DNA of 64,000 nt from Paenibacillus barcinonensis (GCF_003217495.1 NZ_QJSW01000002.1:234296-298295); one strand, 5' to 3'; positions 49,555-57,984 are shown, numbered from the stretch's first letter. The notes: generated from the sequence alone by a model not told the origin. Translations and numbers: made by a program.

Positions 49555-49788
49555 TCAAATTTCTTTTTGTTCAAATATAACAGAATTATTTCTTTCAACC
49601 TTTGCAATGAAGTATTTATTAACGAATTGACTCCATCCATCACCGTAAACCACGACACCTTCTAAATAAGGATTTTTTTCTTTAACCTCACCCTTATCTA
49701 TAAAGAATTTCCCTTCGTTTTGGTTGTAGTAGTGAACCCAATCTCCTTTAGATAGAATGGTAGTATCCACACAGTTATATTCTCTCAT
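49555..49788 (-). CDS. Small hypothetical protein, 77 aa
   Basis: TTILSKGDWVHYYNQNEGKF and YFIAKVERNNSVIFEQKEI; beta-rich. Not recognised. Confidence 0.68.
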   Translation of the reverse strand: MREYNCVDTTILSKGDWVHYYNQNEGKFFIDKGEVKEKNPYLEGVVVYGDGWSQFVNKYFIAKVERNNSVIFEQKEI

Positions 49789-49807
49789 TTCCCTCTCCCT
49801 TTCTCAC

Positions 49808-49823
49808 TGAAATAGACCTTTTA
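49808..49823. repeat. Intergenic palindrome TRAAA-N6-TTTYA
   Basis: Exact copy, hexamer TAGACC, overlapping the stop of the 67-aa gene. Confidence 0.8.
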
Positions 49824-50024
49824 CAAGATCGTATAACTTGCCTCTAGGTTGCTTTCAGTTAGTTTAATAACTTCGTCAGAATGTTTGCCATGCTGATCGC
49901 AGTATACTATTGCCCCGTCCCCATGTCTCCTTGTCACATACCACTCATCGTCTTGTGCGTAATCCACCCTTGCAACTTCTCCCGTAGGAAGTAAATCTAG
50001 TAGCCCAGATAAAGTCAACATCAA
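49821..50024 (-). CDS. Small hypothetical protein, 67 aa
   Basis: TTG start after AAGGAG. LLDLLPTGEVARVDYAQDDE, CDQHGKHSDEVIKLTESNLE. Not recognised. Confidence 0.66.
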   Translation of the reverse strand: MMLTLSGLLDLLPTGEVARVDYAQDDEWYVTRRHGDGAIVYCDQHGKHSDEVIKLTESNLEASYTIL

Positions 50025-50026
50025 AA

Positions 50027-50206
50027 TTATTCACTCCTTCTCAATCTCCCATTAATTATCTCCTGATACTCCACTATTAGTTCGTCTGGATTTTCAAAAT
50101 ACTTTATAGAATCAGTGTCATGTAAATCCACAATCAATTGCTCCTCTGAGGCATTGGCAAAATATCTTTCAATTGATTTCTTCATCTCTTCGGCATTTAA
50201 CTTCAT
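50027..50206 (-). CDS. Small helical acidic protein, 59 aa
   Basis: MKLNAEEMKKSIERYFANAS, ending EIINGRLRRSE. Overlaps the upstream gene stop by 4 nt (ATGA-type coupling). Confidence 0.66.
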   Translation of the reverse strand: MKLNAEEMKKSIERYFANASEEQLIVDLHDTDSIKYFENPDELIVEYQEIINGRLRRSE

Positions 50207-50421
50207 TGTTTTCCTCTCTTCCTATCGCTGACAAAAGTTCCTTTAGGAGCAATTTCAATTTGAACAATAAAGTCTCTCTTTTCTAAATACTTAATATCAA
50301 GTTTGCTCCAGTATCCAATCAATCCATCAACGACAGGAGATACATATGCCACGATACCTAATTTATTTAGCACTCTTTCACACTTTTCATAATCTTCTGA
50401 AAGTCTAACTATGTATTCCAT
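50203..50421 (-). CDS. Small hypothetical protein, 72 aa
   Basis: ATG 50421 with AAGGAGG 6 nt upstream. MEYIVRLSEDYEKCERVLNK, ending TFVSDRKRGKQ. Not recognised. Confidence 0.68.
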   Translation of the reverse strand: MEYIVRLSEDYEKCERVLNKLGIVAYVSPVVDGLIGYWSKLDIKYLEKRDFIVQIEIAPKGTFVSDRKRGKQ

Positions 50422-50434
50422 GTTAACCTCCTTT

Positions 50435-50683
50435 TTAGTTTCCCACAAAACAATCTTGAATACTTTCCCGCACTTGTTTTTTCAAGTCTATACCTGAGTC
50501 TTCGTCCCACTGGTTTATGTAAATACATTTCCAACCAATGAGGTATTTTCTTTTCTCAAAAATCTTTAACTTTTGAACATTTTTATAGTAAGTCGTCTGA
50601 CCTTTCGTATCTGTGACTACCTTAACATCGTTGATTTTCACCATGTATCTCTTGCCATCTTCATTCCAGTATTTTTTATACAT
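50435..50683 (-). CDS. Small basic protein, 82 aa
   Basis: MYKKYWNEDGKRYMVKINDV, TTYYKNVQKLKIFEKRKYLI. Basic, beta-rich. Not recognised. Confidence 0.68.
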   Translation of the reverse strand: MYKKYWNEDGKRYMVKINDVKVVTDTKGQTTYYKNVQKLKIFEKRKYLIGWKCIYINQWDEDSGIDLKKQVRESIQDCFVGN

Positions 50684-50699
50684 TTCGCTCCCCCTCTTG

Positions 50700-51044
50700 T
50701 CACTGCATTCGCAATAACCATGTGATTACATTTTTTATCGACTCATCATTTTCACTCAACTCATAATCATATTGATTCTGTTTTAAAAATTGAATCACTC
50801 TATTAGTGTTAAATCCGTCACTATATGTATCCTTAGTTTGATCTCCGCTGCTTGGTGGTTGAATTGTGGTCTTAGATTCATCTCTCATGTTATCTCTATG
50901 ATGTTCCTCTACCATGGATTCAGGTATTAAGTATCCCCTGCAAATTGGACATCTATCGAGATCTACACTGAATTTTTCACCACAACCGATAGAACTAGAG
51001 AAATGCATGAAATTCCTTTTTGGTACTCCAATACATTGATACAT
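50700..51044 (-). CDS. Zinc-binding-like protein, 114 aa
   Basis: MYQCIGVP, IGCGEKFSVDLDRCPICRGY gives four spaced Cys; Ser/Thr-rich linker; helical end. Not recognised. Confidence 0.7.
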   Translation of the reverse strand: MYQCIGVPKRNFMHFSSSIGCGEKFSVDLDRCPICRGYLIPESMVEEHHRDNMRDESKTTIQPPSSGDQTKDTYSDGFNTNRVIQFLKQNQYDYELSENDESIKNVITWLLRMQ

Positions 51045-51047
51045 TGC

Positions 51048-51200
51048 TCATTCTCCTCCTTTCTTTTTGGCGGTATAAAAATATTCTTCATAGATAAATT
51101 TAAACGCTGCCTCTTCTTGATCTATAAGGCTCTCTTCGCCATCTATACCGTATCCCGCATTACATCCTTGAGCGAAAAAATAACGGAGCATTTCTTTCAA
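51048..51200 (-). CDS. Small hypothetical protein, 50 aa
   Basis: TTG 51200 with AGAGGGA upstream. MKEMLRYFFAQGCNAGYGID, ending YTAKKKGGE. Not recognised. Confidence 0.58.
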   Translation of the reverse strand: MKEMLRYFFAQGCNAGYGIDGEESLIDQEEAAFKFIYEEYFYTAKKKGGE

Positions 51201-51227
51201 ACTGTCCCTCTTTATATATGGCATAAA

Positions 51228-51416
51228 TCATGGCTCCCATCTATATAGTTCATAGTCGTTATCGACCAATTCATAGTAATCAGAACTATGATCACCTGAT
51301 AATTTCTCATTTAGGATATCAACTATCATATTCCCATAATATTCACTTACATTTTCACAAATTAAATTGTCATTTTCTGACTCTCTATTAAAGTTATCTT
51401 TGCAAATGATCTTCAT
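51228..51416 (-). CDS. Small acidic protein, 62 aa
   Basis: MKIICKDNFNRESENDNLIC, ending DNDYELYRWEP. Overlaps the previous gene stop by 4 nt. Not recognised. Confidence 0.67.
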   Translation of the reverse strand: MKIICKDNFNRESENDNLICENVSEYYGNMIVDILNEKLSGDHSSDYYELVDNDYELYRWEP

Positions 51417-51637
51417 TTTAACTCCTCCAGCACTTCTTCAATATTTTTAAAGTTGCCCCATACCTCATCATAGTAATAGTTAACATTTCCATCTATACTA
51501 TCGACCGATATTTTGCAACAATCCTTCCCCTCTTCGTCACAGTAATTGTTCCATCGTACATTTACTTCTGGGCTGCCACTGTGCTTCTGAAAATATGTAA
51601 CCATATATGTGGGAAGTCTACTTATTTGAACAATCAT
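51413..51637 (-). CDS. Small hypothetical protein, 74 aa
   Basis: MIVQISRLPTYMVTYFQKHS, VNYYYDEVWGNFKNIEEVLE. Not recognised. Confidence 0.67.
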   Translation of the reverse strand: MIVQISRLPTYMVTYFQKHSGSPEVNVRWNNYCDEEGKDCCKISVDSIDGNVNYYYDEVWGNFKNIEEVLEELK

Positions 51638-51657
51638 AATTATTTCGCCTCTTCCTA

Positions 51658-51673
51658 TGAAACGTGCCTTTTA
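51658..51673. repeat. Intergenic palindrome TRAAA-N6-TTTYA
   Basis: Exact copy, hexamer CGTGCC, between the 121-aa stop and the 74-aa gene's ribosome site. Confidence 0.8.
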
Positions 51674-51679
51674 CTTAGA

Positions 51680-52045
51680 CTATGATTGCAAATCATCTAC
51701 TCGAACTAAGCCCCACTTCTCTTCGTCCTCTGGCGTTGCTTCTCGTATGAATGTCGCTTCAACATGAGGACATAAGCATCCACCTTCTCCTCGTACAATC
51801 ATTTCAATCAGGTTATCTGCACACCATGAACCTTTATTGTATCTGAACTCAATATCTTCATCCTTCCAATGCTCTGGCACGTTTATTACCATCCTGACAG
51901 TAAAATCCATTACAACTGTTCTACTCCGAATTACACATTCGGAAGTATGCGACTCTCCAATCAAGCTATGGCAATAAAAACAACGATCAGGCTTACCTGC
52001 TGGTCTTGCTGCATATTCGGTTACAATCCAGTCTTCTCTTTTCAT
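51680..52045 (-). CDS. Zinc-binding-like protein, 121 aa
   Basis: RCFYCHSLIGESHTSECVIR and GGCLCPHVE supply Cys/His ligands; middle VMDFTVRMVINVPEHWKDED is beta-rich. Similar unknown proteins occur in phages. Function unknown. Confidence 0.7.
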   Translation of the reverse strand: MKREDWIVTEYAARPAGKPDRCFYCHSLIGESHTSECVIRSRTVVMDFTVRMVINVPEHWKDEDIEFRYNKGSWCADNLIEMIVRGEGGCLCPHVEATFIREATPEDEEKWGLVRVDDLQS

Positions 52046-52065
52046 TTAGATACCTCCAATTTTGA

Positions 52066-52081
52066 TGAAACAGATCTTTTA
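52066..52081. repeat. Intergenic palindrome TRAAA-N6-TTTYA
   Basis: Exact copy, hexamer CAGATC, upstream of the 121-aa gene. Confidence 0.8.
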
Positions 52082-52090
52082 TGTAATTCC

Positions 52091-52279
52091 TTAATGCTTA
52101 TCTCTTAGCTCAGGAAATAGGAATATAATAACGTCTATAACTTCAACTTTCTTTCTTGTGACATCAATAGTTGAATGCAACTTAGGCGATCTATTTCTTG
52201 CTGCAACACTAATGCTCAGTTCCTCTGCTAATCCCAACATTCTCTCTATTCTGTTCCCTTGCTGCACTCTATGTATCAC
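52091..52279 (-). CDS. Small hypothetical protein, 62 aa
   Basis: GTG 52279 lies too close to AAAGGA; ATA 52276 is an alternative. ERMLGLAEELSISVAARNRS, ending IIFLFPELRDKH. First gene after a promoter-plus-hairpin unit. Confidence 0.6.
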   Translation of the reverse strand: MIHRVQQGNRIERMLGLAEELSISVAARNRSPKLHSTIDVTRKKVEVIDVIIFLFPELRDKH

Positions 52280-52293
52280 ATCCTTTCATAAGA

Positions 52294-52340
52294 AAAACGG
52301 CGATGTAACAACTCGTTAAAGTCATTATATCACCGTTTTC
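52294..52340 (-). terminator. Hairpin with T-run downstream of a promoter motif (attenuator candidate)
   Basis: Minus strand AAAACGGTGAT pairs with ATCGCCGTTTT and is followed by T. It begins about 10 nt after the predicted transcript start. Confidence 0.7.
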
Positions 52341-52352
52341 ACCAAATGTATA

Positions 52353-52372
52353 GTATTATCTTTGTGTTTTAA
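52353..52372 (-). promoter_or_regulatory. Phage promoter-like motif overlapping the Gp157 gene stop
   Basis: Minus strand TTAAAACACAAAGATAATAC; its first three bases complete the Gp157 stop region. Confidence 0.6.
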
Positions 52373-52881
52373 GAGATTCTAATGTGTTTTTTATCTGTTA
52401 CAAGAACCGCACCGTCGACTTCTACCCCATTCTTAACATCCTTAAGCAAAGCCTTACTGTCGATTTTAGGATCTTGAGCAGTCTTGTATTTATCAGGAAT
52501 CTTCTTGGGATCAATAATATTGATTGAAGGTGGGTTAGTCTGTAGTTTAACCTTAAACGTACCAGCATTGACCTTATCGATATTGCTAACCTCAAGTGTG
52601 GTCTGCATATAATTCTTCAGCCCATCAAATTTGTTCTGTAGATATTTGCGCTTCTTCTCAAGTCGCTTTTCTTCATTCTTGAAAGCCTCAATATCGCCCT
52701 CAATATTCTTCATAAACTTAACAATGTTCTCAACCTTTACGCTAACTTCATCTTCAATCGACTCCAGAGTCTCAATGTACATTTGCAAATCATCTTCAGT
52801 CAGATCCTCGTCATCCCATGCTGTATCAACAAAGTCATTAAAGCGTCTGTACTGTTCACCAAGCTCATAAAGTTTACTCAT
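52369..52881 (-). CDS. Gp157-family phage protein
   Basis: 170 residues. KLYELGEQYRRFNDFVDTAW at the start, long acidic coiled coil (VENIVKFMKNIEGDIEAFKN), and a beta end with LQTNPPSINIIDPKKIPDKY: the siphovirus Gp157 layout. Family members were linked to phage resistance in Streptococcus; usually found beside recombination genes. Confidence 0.88.
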   Translation of the reverse strand: MSKLYELGEQYRRFNDFVDTAWDDEDLTEDDLQMYIETLESIEDEVSVKVENIVKFMKNIEGDIEAFKNEEKRLEKKRKYLQNKFDGLKNYMQTTLEVSNIDKVNAGTFKVKLQTNPPSINIIDPKKIPDKYKTAQDPKIDSKALLKDVKNGVEVDGAVLVTDKKHIRIS

Positions 52882-52922
52882 TAAACATTCTCCTCTTTTG
52901 TGTATATGTTATGGTCAGTTCT

Positions 52923-53159
52923 CTAAATCAGTACTTCATGTATCTGTAATCTTTTATCGTATTGAGTTTTAGTTAATTCATACAGAACATAGTAATTGGG
53001 GGTATCAATAACATATCCAGTAACTAAATAGTATCTCAACTTTCCACCTTCGGGCACAATAACATGACTATTCAATTCGGTAGAAATCATTCGCTCCGTA
53101 AGACCTCTTGAAGTCATACCCTTAATTTCTTCCTTGGTTAAATGATTAACAAATTTCAT
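52923..53159 (-). CDS. Small hypothetical protein, 78 aa
   Basis: KFVNHLTKEEIKGMTSRGLT, KLRYYLVTGYVIDTPNYYVL. Not recognised. Confidence 0.7.
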   Translation of the reverse strand: MKFVNHLTKEEIKGMTSRGLTERMISTELNSHVIVPEGGKLRYYLVTGYVIDTPNYYVLYELTKTQYDKRLQIHEVLI

Positions 53160-53191
53160 ATTTAATCACACTTCTTACTATGTATTTTTCA

Positions 53192-53207
53192 TAAAATCTA
53201 TGTTTCA
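53192..53207. repeat. Intergenic palindrome TRAAA-N6-TTTYA
   Basis: Exact copy, hexamer TCTATG, directly after the stop of the 93-aa gene. Confidence 0.8.
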
Positions 53208-53489
53208 TTAAATCTCGCTTTCTAACTTATCCAACTCTGACACAGCTCGTTTAATTTGCTTATTTAAACTTTCAATGCGCTCATTTAATTCTGCCTTTTC
53301 TTTTGCGATTACTATTTCAAATGCTTCTGTACTATACGCTTGATCGTTATAAATAACCCAATCATTACGTAGTTCCGAACCAGACATAACACAACTTCCT
53401 TCTTCAAACTGTTGTTTATAGAAGAGAAACTGTTCTTCAATCGATTTACTATCCATCTCTTTGGCTCTGATTATAATAACATTCACCAT
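53208..53489 (-). CDS. Hypothetical protein, 93 aa
   Basis: GAGGAAGG abuts the ATG, so the true start may lie a few codons in. EEQFLFYKQQFEEGSCVMSG, then a coiled-coil end (IESLNKQIKRAVSELDKLES). Not recognised. Confidence 0.66.
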   Translation of the reverse strand: MVNVIIIRAKEMDSKSIEEQFLFYKQQFEEGSCVMSGSELRNDWVIYNDQAYSTEAFEIVIAKEKAELNERIESLNKQIKRAVSELDKLESEI

Positions 53490-54574
53490 CCTTCCTCAAA
53501 TTCCAGATGTTCTTGAACAGTTTGATAATCTTTGTATAGTTGAGGATCTTCTTTAGCTGCTATACTGTAAATTACACTGTAGTTATGTTCACAGTCTCTA
53601 AACACTCGACCATCTCCATCCCATTTATCGTAAATGTATGAAGAAATGTTGTCATATATTTTATAGTCTAAATCTGATTCGGTTACGAAATCACTCAAAC
53701 CAGACTCCGCATAACTATACCCATCAGTCCAATCATTCCGATTCGCCTCTAGACAGTGAGCTAATCTTAAATATTTATTTCTGTCTATGATTGCTTCATT
53801 AAGTTCCTTCCAAGAATCTGTGAGCTCAAGATCGTATTTAGCTAATAACAAAGCCAACATTTTATTGTACTCTTTTTCCTTTTCTTCCTTCTCCTTTTTA
53901 ACCCTCGCTTGTTTCATTTTATAGACCTCATCGTTCCAGATCTTTTTAATCTGATCAATCAAGGATTTTTTCAGTTCCTCTAATCTATTTTCTGAATATT
54001 GGGTTGGAATCTGCTTTCTAATTTCTGTAGGGAAATTGTAATATAATTCAGTCGTTTGTCTTGATCGTCCAGTTTTATAGCCATAGTAACTATTCCTGAT
54101 GCCAACTTGCTTTAATAAATCAAAAACTTTGGTTTCAGTTTCTTTGTTACTTTTTACCCTTTCAACGTTCTTAAGATGGATGTCTTTATCTGTATCTGCA
54201 ATTGCACAAATAAAACTAATCATTTTCTCAAGAGCATCATTTTTATTCTCATCAAAAAATACATATGTATAATGCCAGTTTTCTTTATAGTTTACTCCGT
54301 TGAGTAATCCTCCTTGTTGGACGAGCTTATCAATGTCGGAGCTATTCCATTCAACTCTGAGAATTGGCTTATCATTATACCAACCATCTCGATGCTCTGA
54401 TCGTCTTACACAGAATTCGCTAAGTTTGAGTGGTACAAGATGCTTGATTTTCGCCAATCCTGTTGACTCCTCCAACTTCTTAAACTTTGAAGTTGTTAGA
54501 TCCTTCATTTTCTCAATTTCTTGAACGATCTCATCAAAATTCTTCTCAATACTTGATGATTCCCATACTCCCAC
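53483..54574 (-). CDS. Large hypothetical protein, 363 aa
   Basis: GTG with GAGGAG 8 nt upstream. Helical N-terminus, beta-rich middle (WYNDKPILRVEWNSSDIDKL; NWHYTYVFFDENKND), Lys/Glu helix near 235, and a C-terminal half with Tyr/Trp/Asp-rich NRNDWTDGYSYAESGLSDF. No family recognised. Confidence 0.75.
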   Translation of the reverse strand: MGVWESSSIEKNFDEIVQEIEKMKDLTTSKFKKLEESTGLAKIKHLVPLKLSEFCVRRSEHRDGWYNDKPILRVEWNSSDIDKLVQQGGLLNGVNYKENWHYTYVFFDENKNDALEKMISFICAIADTDKDIHLKNVERVKSNKETETKVFDLLKQVGIRNSYYGYKTGRSRQTTELYYNFPTEIRKQIPTQYSENRLEELKKSLIDQIKKIWNDEVYKMKQARVKKEKEEKEKEYNKMLALLLAKYDLELTDSWKELNEAIIDRNKYLRLAHCLEANRNDWTDGYSYAESGLSDFVTESDLDYKIYDNISSYIYDKWDGDGRVFRDCEHNYSVIYSIAAKEDPQLYKDYQTVQEHLEFEEGW

Positions 54575-54627
54575 TCACATTTCTCCTCTTCTCAGTAAAA
54601 TTTACATTTTATAAAGTATTCTATGTA

Positions 54628-55215
54628 TTAGTCTAGTGATTGCATTTGACTATTCAATCTATCGATTTGTTCTTGAATGTATCTTTTATGAGCTTCTTTT
54701 TGTTGGGCTTCAGAATCATTTTGATCTCCATTCCAATTATCTTGAAGTCTCCACATGTCTTTTTCGTACCCATCAAATGAATCTGCTGCCACGGTCTCAT
54801 GTCTTTTTACGATGACACTGGGAACATACCAATCGCACCCTACTCCGCAACATTTATGTCTATAATCAAATCCAGTATCAGTTTCTTCGCAAGTACAATA
54901 GCTGCCACGCATATCGTCACTCAATTCGATCGTATAAATAAAGTTTAGTTCTTTATTCCATTCGTAGGGATCGCTATCTCCATCACCCTTTTCGAAAAAG
55001 TTAATAACTATTCTTTCGGGCTCATAATATGAATAATATCCTTCAGGAGGATCATAGAATACGAACGAAAAATCATATTTATCACATTCTTCAAACAATT
55101 GTTTCAATTTTTCATTTAGCTGTTCTATGGTGCGATAATATCCCGCCACTTTTGAATTGTCTAAGTCTTTACACTCAACCATGAATTTTTTCAGTTTGGT
55201 GAAGAATAATTCCAT
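54628..55215 (-). CDS. Hypothetical protein with Cys cluster, 195 aa
   Basis: SYCTCEETDTGFDYRHKCCG then VGCD gives several Cys/His that could hold zinc; acidic overall. TAATACATAG follows the stop. Not recognised. Confidence 0.74.
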   Translation of the reverse strand: MELFFTKLKKFMVECKDLDNSKVAGYYRTIEQLNEKLKQLFEECDKYDFSFVFYDPPEGYYSYYEPERIVINFFEKGDGDSDPYEWNKELNFIYTIELSDDMRGSYCTCEETDTGFDYRHKCCGVGCDWYVPSVIVKRHETVAADSFDGYEKDMWRLQDNWNGDQNDSEAQQKEAHKRYIQEQIDRLNSQMQSLD

Positions 55216-55248
55216 CTAAACATACCCCTCACAATATTATTTGTTGTA

Positions 55249-55617
55249 TTAGCAATATGATCCAATCTTCCGTCTAACCGTGAATCCTCGTGTTTCTAAA
55301 TACTCATTCAATTCGCGCGCGCTAATGTTTCCATTATATTTACTCTCAATATCATCAATCAAAATGTCTACTGCCTTGTCTGGCTTCTTAAATGGTTCTG
55401 TTGGTTCTGACACTAATATGTATTTGGTTATTCCACCGTCTAATTCTTCACTATGTATTTTATATCCACGAACATACAACTCTTGAATACGTGCATTGTA
55501 TCGTAAAGCAATCTTATTTAGTTCTACATTGGTTACACCAGAATCTCCAGCTCGTTTTAAGGCAGCAATAATCTTATCCCTCTGAGTCTCGGTTCTTTTT
55601 TTTGTCTCTTGGTTCAT
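55249..55617 (-). CDS. Winged helix-turn-helix protein, 122 aa
   Basis: TQRDKIIAALKRAGDSGVTN, then VELNKIALRYNARIQELYVR and GYKIHSEELDGGITKYIL: a winged helix typical of small phage DNA-binding proteins. Could be a transcription regulator of this cluster. Confidence 0.78.
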   Translation of the reverse strand: MNQETKKRTETQRDKIIAALKRAGDSGVTNVELNKIALRYNARIQELYVRGYKIHSEELDGGITKYILVSEPTEPFKKPDKAVDILIDDIESKYNGNISARELNEYLETRGFTVRRKIGSYC

Positions 55618-55893
55618 CTATACTCCTTTCTTTGATCTTGCTTCTTTAAGGCGTTCAGCAGCAGCCTGTTTCTGTTCTTCCGTCCACGCTCTACCACCAC
55701 TCTTGGCACGAAATGACACTTGCCCATATTCACCTTTAAAATAATGGCCTCCATGCTCGTCTACACGCAACAGTTCCAATCCAGCCTTTTTGATCTTTGT
55801 AATTGTTTTAGGCGAACAGCTATAAACTTCCCACTCATTTGTTTCATCATTACATACACATACCGTTTCTCTTTCCTCTGCCGTATAACTCAA
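55618..55893 (-). CDS. Hypothetical protein, 91 aa
   Basis: TTG start with GGGAG 10 nt upstream. SPKTITKIKKAGLELLRVDE, FRAKSGGRAWTEEQKQAAAE; basic end. May bind nucleic acid. Not recognised. Confidence 0.7.
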   Translation of the reverse strand: MSYTAEERETVCVCNDETNEWEVYSCSPKTITKIKKAGLELLRVDEHGGHYFKGEYGQVSFRAKSGGRAWTEEQKQAAAERLKEARSKKGV

Positions 55894-56186
55894 TCGACAT
55901 CAACTCCCTGTTCCTTCAAATAGTCTTCAGCTTCAATTATGTAGTCCATCAACTCTTCATATCTATTGCCTGTCATACTAGCACCTTCTTTGATACCTCT
56001 ACTGCAAATTGTACAGAGTTCAGAATCTAACTCATTAGCAGCTATGACGAGATTTTTTAATATATTTATCAATTTATTGTCGAGTATTATACCTCTTTCG
56101 AAGTTCAATTCTCGCCCTGTAGGAGAAAGCAAACTTTCCAAGGCTTTGGTGTAACTATTGGATTCTTCCTTAGTAAAATCTCTCAC
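55890..56186 (-). CDS. Hypothetical helical protein, 98 aa
   Basis: LLSPTGRELNFERGIILDNK, LVIAANELDSELCTICSRGI. Overlaps the next gene by 4 nt. Not recognised. Confidence 0.7.
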   Translation of the reverse strand: MRDFTKEESNSYTKALESLLSPTGRELNFERGIILDNKLINILKNLVIAANELDSELCTICSRGIKEGASMTGNRYEELMDYIIEAEDYLKEQGVDVD

Positions 56187-56229
56187 TCAAATCAACTCCC
56201 ACAACAATAATCTCTTCTGTTGAACATCT

Positions 56230-56394
56230 TCAAAACAATTCATCAGGTTCTTCCTTTGCATTCGTGTTATTTTTAGAACTAAAATAATCTTCCCCGGAAA
56301 CCTCTCTTCCCGTTGATTGTCTGCATCTCAAACATCTACTTAGAGATTCTGACTCATAGATTTCTCCATCACACTTAGCGCATTTGTCTGTCAA
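56230..56394 (-). CDS. Small CxxC protein, 54 aa
   Basis: TTG 56394 (or ATA 56397) after AAGGAG. CAKCDGEI and CLRCRQS make a zinc-ribbon-like pair; acidic tail. Begins the minus operon below a divergent gene. Confidence 0.62.
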   Translation of the reverse strand: MTDKCAKCDGEIYESESLSRCLRCRQSTGREVSGEDYFSSKNNTNAKEEPDELF

Positions 56395-56503
56395 TATTGC
56401 AACGCTCCTTTTTGATCAAAGTTTCATTTCATACCTTTTTATAATTAATATAAATACTACTTTTTTCCGATATAGTTACTATTAATCAGAGAGTGGTGAG
56501 CTA

Positions 56504-57097
56504 ATGTTAGATAGTTTAAACGATATTGATTTACAGTCTTTAATTTCCTACCTTTCACCTGTATTAATTCTAATTACTTCTGGAATTTTACTGTTGTTGG
56601 CAAACAAACATGAAAGAATTTTATTTACTCCAAAAAGAAACCTTTATAGGGTAATAACTAAAATTCTTATCTTATCGATGGTCGGTACTGTATTGGCTAC
56701 AGTATTAGTTCTATTTGCCACAACATTAGTGAACGATGATACTTTTAAAGTCACATTGACCTATTTGCTAATTGTTTTTATAGTGTACTTTGTAGTCATG
56801 GCTTTGGTTAATGGATGGGTAGAGAAGAACGTTAAGGTCTACCACTGGGTCTACCTTGAAAAGTATGATTGCAAACCACTACTAATACACAAAGTAACTT
56901 TCAATAACAAGTTAATGCTTTCATCAGCACCATCTCCCCAAGACAAGCTTGATCAAGGTTTAATAATTATTGAGGATGTATCCATTCTAGATAATCAAGA
57001 AATCCATTTTATAGGGCCGAAGAAAAGAAACTTTATCTTAACCAACAGACCAAAAACAGAAGATTTATTGCAGGCGATAGACAATTGCAGACCTTAA
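56504..57097 (+). CDS. Membrane protein, plus strand, 197 aa
   Basis: Three membrane segments (LSPVLILITSGILLLLANKH; ILILSMVGTVLATVLVLF; YLLIVFIVYFVVMALVNG) then a soluble C-terminal domain. ATG after GAGTGGTGAGCTA; own terminator. Plus orientation and isolation suggest expression in the lysogen, perhaps for exclusion. Not recognised. Confidence 0.75.
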   Translation: MLDSLNDIDLQSLISYLSPVLILITSGILLLLANKHERILFTPKRNLYRVITKILILSMVGTVLATVLVLFATTLVNDDTFKVTLTYLLIVFIVYFVVMALVNGWVEKNVKVYHWVYLEKYDCKPLLIHKVTFNNKLMLSSAPSPQDKLDQGLIIIEDVSILDNQEIHFIGPKKRNFILTNRPKTEDLLQAIDNCRP

Positions 57098-57104
57098 ATA
57101 AATT

Positions 57105-57132
57105 AGAGGGAGATCAGTGGTCTTCCTCTTTA
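57105..57132 (+). terminator. Terminator of the plus-strand membrane-protein gene
   Basis: AGAGGGAGA, loop TCAGTGG, TCTTCCTCT, then TTATAT. Confidence 0.65.
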
Positions 57133-57164
57133 TATCTGCGTCAAATGCTGATTTTATTAAAATA

Positions 57165-57476
57165 TTATCGTTCCCAAGACTCTTTAACCCGTTCAATTTG
57201 GAGATTTTCTTCATCTTTAATGTCAAAGTCTAGCCTTGCACATTTTTCAACCTCAACATATTCCTGTTTAAACTCATACTTTCCATCACAACAAGGGCAG
57301 CGCAACCAAACTTTCTGCCCATCATTATCAGAATCAAATAGATTCAACACTCCATTTTCGAGAATCTTATATTGAGTAGTCATTGTTTCTTCTACATATA
57401 AAATCAATTCAATATCTTCCCACTCATTTTCATAAAGCTCAATACATTCTGGGTCAGTACATTTAAGCTTTTCCAA
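57165..57476 (-). CDS. CxxC protein, 103 aa
   Basis: CTDPEC near the start and RCPCCDGKYEF later suggest a zinc ribbon; acidic. Not recognised. Confidence 0.7.
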   Translation of the reverse strand: MEKLKCTDPECIELYENEWEDIELILYVEETMTTQYKILENGVLNLFDSDNDGQKVWLRCPCCDGKYEFKQEYVEVEKCARLDFDIKDEENLQIERVKESWER

Positions 57477-57512
57477 TTTAAACTTACCTCATTTCTCAGT
57501 AAATGATCGATT

Positions 57513-57743
57513 TTACTTGCTTACGTATGGAGCATCCTCAAAATACTCTTTTTCGATACTGGTTAACTCAATCTGTTGTTGTGGGGCTAGCATTGAAATA
57601 ACTTCTAACAACATTTCATATCTATGTATAAGTCTAATCCTGTCAATGCATTCATGTTCACGATGCGCACAACTTGTTTTACTATAAAGTTGTTCGTAGT
57701 ATCTATTTTTTTGTTTAGCTAGGTAATACAAATAATCGTACAC
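57513..57743 (-). CDS. Small helical protein, 76 aa
   Basis: MYDYLYYLAKQKNRYYEQLY, CAHREHECIDRIRLIHRYEM. Two Cys and several His. Not recognised. Confidence 0.67.
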   Translation of the reverse strand: MYDYLYYLAKQKNRYYEQLYSKTSCAHREHECIDRIRLIHRYEMLLEVISMLAPQQQIELTSIEKEYFEDAPYVSK

Positions 57744-57757
57744 TTATATAACTCCTT

Positions 57758-57952
57758 TCAATCCTTATGGTCATATATGTATTCAAGTTCAAACTCCACA
57801 TCTAACGCCTCTAATAAATTCCTTACAACATCCATGTCAACATCTGTATATGTGCCAATCAACTTCTCATTAACAATCAACTCTGTTCCATAATCGCCAC
57901 AACAACCGTCTGAGCAGTTATAGTAATATTCTCGAACCACAATTTTGTTCAG
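57758..57952 (-). CDS. Small Cys-rich protein, probable CTG start, 64 aa
   Basis: VVREYYYNCSDGCCGDYGTE then a VDMDVVRNLLEALDVEFELE helix. AAGGGTG is 8 nt before CTG 57952; the in-frame GTG at 57963 overlaps that site and the upstream ATG has none. Confidence 0.6.
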   Translation of the reverse strand: MNKIVVREYYYNCSDGCCGDYGTELIVNEKLIGTYTDVDMDVVRNLLEALDVEFELEYIYDHKD

Positions 57953-57984
57953 CCTTATCACACCCTTTACGTTAAACGTTTCTA

